From: an uncultured Planctomycetaceae bacterium
GTDB taxonomy: Bacteria; Planctomycetota; Planctomycetia; Pirellulales; Pirellulaceae
Length of the DNA: 5,504 bases
NCBI GenBank assembly: GCA_937967755.1
Contig: CALBTA010000059.1
Location: 1-5,504 of the forward strand
Reading direction: 5' to 3'
Part shown: positions 1-5,504 of the stretch, one piece after another
Layout: each line of letters begins with the position of its first letter
Numbering within the stretch: position 1 is the first letter of the stretch
The notes under the pieces: generated by a model
What the model saw: the letters and a program-made list of their open reading frames with translations, nothing else
The model's database searches: none
What the model was told of the DNA's origin: nothing
Made by a program: the position numbers and the translations under genes

Positions 1-880
1 GCGGCCGAAAGGCATCGCTGCCGGCGCTTTGGAAATCGCTATAGACACCCAGGCGAAGGTCCAACTCGGTCGAGAGCCGCTCGTTCAGACGCGGCGTCCA
101 ATAGAAATCAACGTAAGCACTGTAGACGCGCGGCGGCAACTCACCATCGGAGAGTAGTGTTGGCTCCAACATCGGCGGGTCCCAAAGGTGCAGGATAAAA
201 CCGGGCGTGATCAGCAGCGGCTGTTGACTGAACAGGAACTCAGGCAGTGCAAAGGTTGCTGCGACTTCGGAATCGTTCATGCCGAATTCGTCAGGGTCAT
301 CCTCTCCCGCGACGAACGTATGCCGCAAGCGGACGCTTTGCACAAACTTCACGTACTGGCTGGGCACGAACGTGGCCGTTCCCCAATCGGGCGCGGTGAA
401 CACTCCACCGAGTGCGGGTGCCGGCGAACCGTAGATCGACGGGGGTGTACTGGCAACGGGCGGAACGTTGGTGCCAAAGCCCTGGGCGATGGGCGGCCCT
501 GTGACAACAGGCGGCACGGGCGTGGTGGCTTGTGCCAGGTATACGGTGTTGTTGCCCGTGGCAATTGTCGGCGGCGCGACGCCGGCAACCGTCACTCCAG
601 GCGGTGGCGGCATGGTCGGAATGGCGGCCGGTTGTTGGTAGACGCCCGGCTGCACTGCGTACTGACCGACGACGGCTGGTTGCGGTACGGCGACCGGCAT
701 GGGCACTGGCGTCGGGCCGTATTGAACGGGCGTCTGTTGACCCGGTGTCGGTTCCACGGACATACCGCGTGGGCCCCATTGCTGCGCGTCCGCGGTCGAT
801 GCACAGCCCAAAAACACGGCCTGGGCAAACACAAGGGCGACGAGTAATTCGCGTTTGGTTCTGAGAATAGATTGCGGCAT
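1..880 (-). CDS. Secreted proline-rich protein with probable outer-membrane beta-barrel domain (3' end off the left edge)
   Basis: The minus-strand frame from the ATG at 880-878 stays open for 293 codons to the window edge. The N-terminus is a signal peptide: basic residues R7, K9 and R10, a hydrophobic core at about 11-25, then an Ala-Asp-Ala site at 30-32 followed by Gln-Gln, typical of signal peptidase I. C26 is preceded by Phe-Leu-Gly, a poor lipobox, so a lipoprotein is less likely. Residues about 39-165 are a low-complexity linker rich in Pro, Val, Gln and Ala. From about 176 the sequence becomes a globular domain with alternating polar and hydrophobic residues and aromatic-rich strands (YVDFYW at 256-261, LDLRLGVYSDF at 273-283), as in outer-membrane barrels. 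I recall similar planctomycete proteins of unknown function with closely similar strand motifs, but this is unverified. A TTG directly upstream (883-881) is an alternative start. No Shine-Dalgarno sequence is evident. The role is unknown; a structural or porin-like envelope protein is a guess. Confidence 0.8.
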   Translation of the reverse strand, partial: MPQSILRTKRELLVALVFAQAVFLGCASTADAQQWGPRGMSVEPTPGQQTPVQYGPTPVPMPVAVPQPAVVGQYAVQPGVYQQPAAIPTMPPPPGVTVAGVAPPTIATGNNTVYLAQATTPVPPVVTGPPIAQGFGTNVPPVASTPPSIYGSPAPALGGVFTAPDWGTATFVPSQYVKFVQSVRLRHTFVAGEDDPDEFGMNDSEVAATFALPEFLFSQQPLLITPGFILHLWDPPMLEPTLLSDGELPPRVYSAYVDFYWTPRLNERLSTELDLRLGVYSDFQSAGSDAFRP

Positions 881-1068
881 CAAGAAAAACTCAAGGCGAA
901 GCGGGATGCGTGCCGAACATGAGAAGTTTGGCAACTGCGGAAATACCAACCGCATCGGAGTACGGTCAAGGCCGGTTGAATGTTCGCCGCCCTCGCCCTC
1001 CAAATCGATGCCCGGTTCACCCGTCCCGCTCGACGCGCAGTCGTGGCAGTGCTATCTTCGCTACCACT
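881..1068. other. Divergent intergenic region
   Basis: This spacer separates the leftward secreted-protein gene from rightward trmL and must contain the upstream regions of both. The trmL frame stays open upstream as far as a GTG at 910, but the extra 53 residues are Arg/Pro/Ser-rich with no resemblance to the TrmL family, so I treat this stretch as non-coding. No operator-like palindrome, riboswitch or clear ribosome-binding site was seen for either gene. Confidence 0.6.
1030..1058 (+). promoter_or_regulatory. Weak sigma70-like promoter candidate for trmL
   Basis: TCGACG at 1030-1035 (4 of 6 matches to TTGACA) and TATCTT at 1053-1058 (4 of 6 to TATAAT) are separated by exactly 17 bp. A transcript would begin around 1064-1069, at or just before the trmL ATG at 1069, giving a leaderless or nearly leaderless mRNA. 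That would fit the missing Shine-Dalgarno sequence. Matches of this quality occur by chance, so this is only a candidate. Confidence 0.25.
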
Positions 1069-1539
1069 ATGGAAGCCCCTCTATTGCACATCGTTCTTTA
1101 CCAGCCGGAGATTCCGCAGAACACCGGCAACATTGGGCGGACCTGCGTGGCGCTAGGGGCGAAACTGTGGCTAGTCCGACCGCTGGGAGTGCGATTGGAT
1201 GATGAATACCTGTCGCGCAGCGGGCTGGACTATTGGCAACACCTGCAGTGGCAAGCGGTAGATGATTGGGAAGACTTGCAGCGGCAACTTTTGCCGCAGC
1301 CAACGCGAACCTGGCTGCTGACCAAGACGGCCCAGCGCATTTACACCGACGCCCAATTCCAAGCGGGTGACGCACTGGTGTTTGGCAGCGAAAAGGCCGG
1401 GCTGCCCGCTTCCATGCTCGAGACTGCCGGGGAACAATCGCTGCGCCTTCCGATGCGCGCGGAAGTGCGCAGCTTGAACCTGGCTAGTTGTGTCGCGGCA
1501 GTAGGCTATGAAGCGCTGCGGCAATTGCAAGCGTTGTAG
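1069..1539 (+). CDS. trmL: tRNA (cytidine(34)-2'-O)-methyltransferase TrmL (SPOUT family)
   Basis: Cytoplasmic enzyme that uses S-adenosylmethionine to methylate the ribose 2'-OH of wobble nucleotide 34 in certain tRNA-Leu species. The 156-residue product matches the usual TrmL/YibK length (E. coli about 157) and is one bare SPOUT domain. Visible family signatures are the N-terminal strand and loop at 7-24 (HIVLYQPEIPQNTGNIGR), GLDYW at 52-56, the cofactor-loop motif FGSEKAGLP at 105-113, and the C-terminal segment LRLPM at 125-129 with RSLNLA at 134-139 and YEALRQ at 147-152. Together these form the trefoil-knot SAM site. The ATG at 1069 is chosen because it places the first strand exactly where TrmL proteins begin; the in-frame GTG at 910 would add 53 unrelated residues. 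Odd point: the loop usually written ETRGLP or ETKGLP is EKAGLP here. The gene stands alone, divergent from its left neighbour and convergent with its right one. SPOUT relatives such as TrmH are normally longer, so the TrmL call is firm. Confidence 0.95.
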   Translation: MEAPLLHIVLYQPEIPQNTGNIGRTCVALGAKLWLVRPLGVRLDDEYLSRSGLDYWQHLQWQAVDDWEDLQRQLLPQPTRTWLLTKTAQRIYTDAQFQAGDALVFGSEKAGLPASMLETAGEQSLRLPMRAEVRSLNLASCVAAVGYEALRQLQAL

Positions 1540-1540
1540 A

Positions 1541-1557
1541 ACGCAGTTCCACTGCGT
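1541..1557. repeat. Short hairpin just after the trmL stop
   Basis: ACGCAG (1541-1546) and CTGCGT (1552-1557) form a perfect 6-bp stem around a 5-base loop, beginning two bases after the trmL stop codon. No T-run follows, so it is not a standard intrinsic terminator. It may help end or protect the trmL transcript, or be part of a dispersed palindromic repeat together with the next element. Confidence 0.5.
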
Positions 1558-1568
1558 CCGGAACGCCG

Positions 1569-1609
1569 CCTTTCGCTCCGCGATAAACTGCCTTTCGCGG
1601 AGCGAAAGG
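1569..1609. repeat. Perfect 15-bp inverted repeat with nested hairpin between convergent genes
   Basis: The left arm (1569-1583) and right arm (1595-1609) are exact reverse complements of 15 bp around an 11-base loop. The right arm lies within its own shorter hairpin: CCTTTCGC (1591-1598), loop GGA, GCGAAAGG (1602-1609), a perfect 8-bp stem. The left arm contains a decayed version of the same unit (CCTTTCGC, loop TCC, then GCGATAA), so the element looks like two copies of one small palindrome. It lies 14 bases beyond the stop codon of the large minus-strand gene and 30 bases beyond that of trmL, so it could act as a bidirectional terminator. The lack of a T-tract makes a REP-like dispersed repeat equally plausible. 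Confidence 0.7.
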
Positions 1610-1622
1610 GCGACACTCAGCG

Positions 1623-4600
1623 TTAGTACCGGTGAATCCGAAGCGCTCCGTTGATCTTCACTTCCCAGACGTTCTTGCCTTCAGGATCGACCTCTCGATA
1701 GCCTTGGGTGTCGACGATGAGGGTGTTGCCGTTGTCTAGGCGCTGGGCATCGTAGGGCGATGAAAGGCCGGCCTTCGTCCAGACGCGCTTCTTGTCCGGC
1801 GTGACTTCAACAACTTGGCCCGCCCCGCTGAGGGCGACGAGCGTGTTGCCGTTATCCAACCTGCGGGCGGCGAACGCTCCTCCCATGCCCGTCATCTCCC
1901 ACACCGTTTTGCCTTCGGGGTCGATCTCCACCACTTTGCTGGCCGATTGCAGCGCCACGAGCGTGTTCCCGTTTTCCAACCGGCGGGCATCTTGCGGGTT
2001 GCCGTTGACCTGTTGCTGCCAAACGATCTTCTTCTCGGGCGAGTACTCAAAAATCTTATTGACGTTGGAACAGGCAATCAGCGTATTGCCGTTGTCTAAC
2101 CGGTGCGCGTGCGACGCGTTACCCGGTAGGTTTTCGATCTTCCAAACTTCCGCGCCTTTCTCGTCCAACTCCACCACCATTCGCCCGCTGTAAGAACTGA
2201 TCAGACGGTTGCCGTTGGGCAACCCATCAGCCCCCCACGGTTGATTGATGCCAGTTTTTTGCCAGATTTCTTTCCGATCGGTATCGAGTTCAATCACCTT
2301 GTTGTGGCTATACATCGCAACCAGCGTGCGGCCCAACAGGGCATTGGAATCTCCGATGGGAAGCTTCAACTCGGCGTCCTTCCCGGCGGTAGAGAGCCAA
2401 TCTTGCCAGGCTTTGGCTGCTTCGGCGCGCTGCTCAGACTTTTCGTAGGCGATGAATTTGAAGCGCTGCCCGGTCATCGCCCGCAACGACTGCACGGTGC
2501 GCGAGCGAATCTGCAAGTCTTCCGAATTCAGCAATTCGCCCAGCGGTTCCAAAACGGAGCGCTCGCCCGCGTTCGCCAAGGCGATGGCGGCCGTCAGGCG
2601 GACTTCATCGGACTCGTCTTCCAGCATCGGCGTGAGCGCGTCCTTCGCCCTATCGCCCAGCGCCTTTTCAATACCCGCGATGGCGACGACGCGAACGTTC
2701 GCCTGCTCGTGACCAGCCGCTTCGCGCAATCGGTCGGCATCTTCCGCCGTGGCGATTTCCGCGACAGCTTGCCGAGAAATTTTGACCAGATTGGGTTTTT
2801 CAACGATTGCCGCGACCGCCAGCGCTTCGTCCACAGTGCCGGGAATCGCTTCTTTCTTCACCTTATAGAGCGCGGAAAACAGCAGCCCATCCCGGGCGCT
2901 GGTTAGCGACGCCAGTTGTTCCTTGGAAATATTCGTTCCGCTATCGAGATGGGGTTGTGCTTCGGCGATCATCGCGAGTGTCGTCGCCGGATCACGGTCC
3001 ACCAATTCGATTTCCTTCAAACTGTCGTACAGCATTTGGTTTGCCGCCGCGGCACCTTCATTCTTTAGACGCAAAGCGTGCGCGCCTTTTAGATCGACCA
3101 GCGCCTCGTCGAAATCTTTCCCCCGCGCTTTCAGCCGCATGCGCTGAAGCTGAGCTTCGCTGTCGCCTTCTTCGATGCGCCGCTGCAGCGAGGCCAGGCG
3201 TGTTTGCAAATCTTGCAGGGCGTAAGCGCGGGCCATACCAATCGCAAGCAAACGCGTGCCGTCGGAAAAGAGATTTCCAACCGGTTCTTTGGAGGGCGAA
3301 AACACACCAACTTGTGCGGTGATCTTGCCGGTTCTCGCATCAACCCGAGCAACTTCGTCACCCGTGGGCATATAGACCGCGTCGCCCGTCACCACGCCGT
3401 GGCCGTACGACGGGTTGGTGAAGCGGGCTTCCCAAACCATGCGGCCGTCTTTGTCCAAGTCGTAACGCCGCAGCGATTTTTTGCCCGCGATGAACATGCC
3501 GTCGCCCAGCACGCCAAGTAGGTACTCACCGGCGTCGTCGTCACCTGTGGGACGGCGGGGTGATTCCCAGATCATTTGTCCCGTGCGGCGATCGAGCGCG
3601 AATAGCGTATCGCAATCCGACGCGACCACGACCAGCGACTTGCCATGCGGGATGGCGACGTCTTCCTCCCAGCCTTCCATACCTTGCAAGTTTTGTTGCG
3701 GCCGCCCGAAGCGGGCCATATTCATCATGTTTTTCGAACTGCGTTGATAGCGAACCGCCCAGCGGACGGCTCCGCTCATCGCGTCGACCGCGAAGATGAC
3801 ACCGCAACCGGTCGCCACATAAGCATCGCCCCCGCCGACCGAAACCCCGACGGGCGACCAAGGGCTGGCCCCGCTCATCGGGTCTTCGCAAAGAAACGTC
3901 TTCCACGCCAGTTCGCCAGTGGTCTTATCGAACGCGTGCAGCCACAGCGCCCCGCCGTCGCTGACCGGGGCGAGGAGGAATTTGGCATGTGGAACGGGCG
4001 CGGCCATGAAGCCGGAGTCAAACTTTCCATCGGGGACTTTGCCATCGGCGCTCCGCCGCCAAATGAACTTGCCGTTGGTTGCACTGTAGGCCGAGATAAA
4101 GTTCGTCCGGCTACGGCGGGGAACATTGCGATAGTTGAAACCGCGATTAACGTTGTTGTTGGCCGCTGTCGGTTCGCCTTCCAGCGGCCCGTCGATGGTG
4201 TACAGCACGCCATCGCTGATTGCCATCGCCTGATTCAAGCGGTCGCCAAAGATGAACGATTCCATGCCACCCATTGGTTCGACTTGCGACGAATTCATCC
4301 CGTAGGAACGCCGCATCTGGGCGAGCCAGGCCATGAGCTTCGGAGGTTGGTAGACGGCTTCGCGGCTCATCCACTTCAGCTTACCCGTGTTGGAATCGCG
4401 GCAAACAACGCGGTCGTGCCGTTTGTAAAACACCAGCCCGTTGTGCAATAGCATCTGCCCCGTCGGCAGCCAGCCGTTTTGTTTCCATTTAGCCAACAGT
4501 TGATCGCGGCTGAGTGGACCGGTGTTTACTTTTTGCCGCCCGCCATACGCCGAGCGGCCCATGAACCCGCCTTCAAAAATTATCTGCTGTTGATTGGAAG

Positions 4601-5504
4601 CGACGCTGGTCAGCCCGCTGCTCTCCAATTCGAAGTTTTCGAACCACGCTTCGGAAAGTGTTTCTTGTGTGACCGACACGGGCAAAGTAGGCATGTGGCC
4701 GTTGCGTTCGGCTCCGCCCCAAGCCAACCGCCAGGAGTCAGCCGCGGCGATCTCGGTTTCCCCAGCGCCATGATCGACTTCGTTTTGAACGAGCGCGGTG
4801 ACGCGAGCATACGTGTTGGCGTCACGTTCGTCCTGCAGATTGCTGATCGTATCGCGGGCCGCTTCTACATCACCCAGCCGCGCATTGGCCAACGCGAGAC
4901 GCAGCAGCATTTCACTGCGCGAAATGCTGGGGTCGGGATAGTCGTTGAGAATTCGCGACAGCAACCGGCCAGCGCCGACAAAGTCGTGACGGTCCAACCG
5001 CAGGCATGCCAACTCGAATGCCGCGTCGTCGCCGAGTGAACTCATGAAGTACATCCGCACGACGTCGGCCAACGCCTGCTCGCGATCATCGCCTTCGCCG
5101 GCAGCCAAAATCGCATGGGCTTCGCCGTCTGCCGCCAGACGGTACTGACGCAGGCCCGATTCAGGTAGCAGCGAAATAGTCCGTTCGATCTCTTCGGAAA
5201 CCGACATGTACTTGCGGTACTTCCGTTCGAACGATTTGCTCGTCCAGTTGGGGCGGGTCATCACCGTCTCGCCTGACTCGTTGAGCACGCGCTGCCAAAG
5301 AATGGTGGCGAGGTCAAAACGCTCTTGCTCGACAAACTGCTCCGCCCGCTTGAGGTAGGTTTCCAGTTCCGGATCGGTCTTCAATCCCGCACCGCCGGGA
5401 AACTCCGCTTCGACCGATTCCTCCGGGTCTTCGACCTTGGGATCCACACTCTTGACCACTTCGCGGACTTCGACTTCAGCTTCCTTGACCTGGATTTCGA
5501 CCTG
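1623..5504 (-). CDS. Giant two-propeller protein: helical repeats, PQQ-like propeller, coiled coil, HEAT repeats, six-bladed propeller (5' end off the right edge)
   Basis: The frame is open from base 5504 to the TAA at 1625-1623, with 1293 residues visible. A GTG at 5459 could be called as a start, but the 15 codons before it are open and continue the same acidic, Val/Glu-rich composition, so the true start lies outside the window. Numbering from the first visible codon: acidic linker 1-35; TPR-like helices about 46-225; a PQQ/BamB-type propeller about 257-765, with blade motifs of the D-x-x-(T/S)-G-x-x-x-W kind at 369, 473, 525, 573, 637, 681 and 721; a heptad-like coiled coil about 763-795; helical segment about 795-905; HEAT repeats about 915-1015; a segment at 1010-1037 (TGQRF through W-Q-D-W-L) that I associate with planctomycete HEAT proteins; and a second propeller 1055-1293. 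Such scaffolds usually bind proteins or ligands. No enzymatic catalytic residues could be identified, and PQQ-type blades here need not bind PQQ. A periplasmic or envelope location is likely, but the signal sequence is not visible. Function unknown. Confidence 0.9.
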   Translation of the reverse strand, partial: QVEIQVKEAEVEVREVVKSVDPKVEDPEESVEAEFPGGAGLKTDPELETYLKRAEQFVEQERFDLATILWQRVLNESGETVMTRPNWTSKSFERKYRKYMSVSEEIERTISLLPESGLRQYRLAADGEAHAILAAGEGDDREQALADVVRMYFMSSLGDDAAFELACLRLDRHDFVGAGRLLSRILNDYPDPSISRSEMLLRLALANARLGDVEAARDTISNLQDERDANTYARVTALVQNEVDHGAGETEIAAADSWRLAWGGAERNGHMPTLPVSVTQETLSEAWFENFELESSGLTSVASNQQQIIFEGGFMGRSAYGGRQKVNTGPLSRDQLLAKWKQNGWLPTGQMLLHNGLVFYKRHDRVVCRDSNTGKLKWMSREAVYQPPKLMAWLAQMRRSYGMNSSQVEPMGGMESFIFGDRLNQAMAISDGVLYTIDGPLEGEPTAANNNVNRGFNYRNVPRRSRTNFISAYSATNGKFIWRRSADGKVPDGKFDSGFMAAPVPHAKFLLAPVSDGGALWLHAFDKTTGELAWKTFLCEDPMSGASPWSPVGVSVGGGDAYVATGCGVIFAVDAMSGAVRWAVRYQRSSKNMMNMARFGRPQQNLQGMEGWEEDVAIPHGKSLVVVASDCDTLFALDRRTGQMIWESPRRPTGDDDAGEYLLGVLGDGMFIAGKKSLRRYDLDKDGRMVWEARFTNPSYGHGVVTGDAVYMPTGDEVARVDARTGKITAQVGVFSPSKEPVGNLFSDGTRLLAIGMARAYALQDLQTRLASLQRRIEEGDSEAQLQRMRLKARGKDFDEALVDLKGAHALRLKNEGAAAANQMLYDSLKEIELVDRDPATTLAMIAEAQPHLDSGTNISKEQLASLTSARDGLLFSALYKVKKEAIPGTVDEALAVAAIVEKPNLVKISRQAVAEIATAEDADRLREAAGHEQANVRVVAIAGIEKALGDRAKDALTPMLEDESDEVRLTAAIALANAGERSVLEPLGELLNSEDLQIRSRTVQSLRAMTGQRFKFIAYEKSEQRAEAAKAWQDWLSTAGKDAELKLPIGDSNALLGRTLVAMYSHNKVIELDTDRKEIWQKTGINQPWGADGLPNGNRLISSYSGRMVVELDEKGAEVWKIENLPGNASHAHRLDNGNTLIACSNVNKIFEYSPEKKIVWQQQVNGNPQDARRLENGNTLVALQSASKVVEIDPEGKTVWEMTGMGGAFAARRLDNGNTLVALSGAGQVVEVTPDKKRVWTKAGLSSPYDAQRLDNGNTLIVDTQGYREVDPEGKNVWEVKINGALRIHRY
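1626..2342 (-). repeat. Six tandem 40-residue propeller blades (120-bp coding repeat)
   Basis: The C-terminal 239 residues of the large gene form six consecutive units. In gene order they occupy 2223-2342, 2100-2222, 1980-2099, 1860-1979, 1740-1859 and 1626-1739, with lengths of 40, 41, 40, 40, 40 and 38 residues. The consensus is L-(D/E)-N-G-N-T-L-(V/I)-A, then K-(V/I)-V-E-(I/V)-D-P-(E/D)-(G/K)-K-x-V-W, then a loop ending in A-x-R. The NGNTL strand is intact in units 3-6, NGNRL in unit 2 and GRTL in unit 1. At DNA level the block around GTGTTGCCGTT recurs at 1723, 1843, 1963 and 2083, exactly 120 bp apart, with a diverged version 123 bp further on. Six such units suit one closed six-bladed propeller, like that of arylsulfotransferase-type proteins, but the catalytic histidine region of that family is not evident. 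Confidence 0.85.

Noticed and set aside
188..847. Plus-strand frame of 219 codons, with minus-strand frames 297-779, 349-588 and 592-834
   Set aside because: They overlap the signal-peptide-bearing minus-strand gene ending at 880 in other frames. Their products are Arg/His/Gly- or Arg/Ala-rich without recognisable domains, as expected of shadow frames in GC-rich DNA.
910..1068. 53-residue N-terminal extension of TrmL from a GTG at 910
   Set aside because: The family begins at the strand following the ATG at 1069, the total length from there matches TrmL, and the extension has no resemblance to any domain I recognise.
1171..1530. Minus-strand frames 1171-1530 and 1067-1375, antisense to trmL
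   Set aside because: Both lie opposite a well-supported, conserved enzyme gene and encode no recognisable motif.
1569..1609. Classical intrinsic terminator
   Set aside because: The stem is strong, but no run of T follows on either strand, so the standard terminator label is not supported; it is kept as an inverted repeat.
1792..2193. Plus-strand frame with repeated VLPLSN-type segments
   Set aside because: The apparent protein repeat is only the antisense reading of the 120-bp blade repeats.
1626..2342. CRISPR-like or satellite array, because of the regular 120-bp spacing
   Set aside because: The repeats are in frame, the sequence between cores is itself conserved as blade residues, and the whole array is explained by tandem propeller blades.
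2241..2906. Long plus-strand frames inside the large minus-strand gene (2241-2906, 2807-3322, 3645-4451, 4479-5039)
   Set aside because: They are antisense shadows of the propeller/HEAT gene, favoured by its GC-rich codon positions. Their compositions are unremarkable and no domains are visible.

Overview
The window (about 58% GC by eye) looks like chromosomal DNA of a planctomycete, probably from the Pirellulaceae or a related group. This rests on two proteins of a style I associate with that phylum: a very large composite protein (helical/TPR-like + PQQ-type propeller + HEAT + second propeller), and a secreted proline-rich protein leading into what looks like an outer-membrane barrel. Gene starts without a clear Shine-Dalgarno sequence also fit. 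The lineage is an inference from protein style; no rRNA or other marker is present.

Layout. (1) Bases 1-880, minus strand: the N-terminal 293 codons of a secreted protein whose 3' end lies off the left edge. It has a signal peptide, a long Pro/Val/Gln-rich linker and the start of a beta-strand-rich domain. (2) Bases 881-1068: a 188-bp divergent spacer that must carry both upstream regions. Only a weak promoter-like match, pointing toward trmL, is visible. (3) Bases 1069-1539, plus strand: a complete trmL, the SPOUT-family tRNA wobble-base 2'-O-methyltransferase. (4) Bases 1540-1622: a convergent spacer filled with two hairpins, one of them a perfect 15-bp inverted repeat with a second hairpin nested in its right arm. 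(5) Bases 1623-5504, minus strand: one huge gene whose 5' end lies off the right edge (1293 residues visible). It has an acidic N-terminal stretch, alpha-helical repeats, a PQQ-like beta-propeller, a coiled coil, HEAT repeats and a second, very regular six-bladed propeller built from 40-residue repeats.

The three genes do not form an operon: the outer two run leftward and trmL runs rightward between them. Nothing indicates that they act in one pathway. trmL is housekeeping tRNA modification; the flanking genes encode probable envelope or periplasmic proteins. No mobile elements, CRISPR arrays, tRNAs or rRNAs were seen. The most notable items are the two-propeller protein with its 120-bp tandem coding repeat and the palindromic element between the convergent genes. 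I found no clear evidence of a new multi-gene system.
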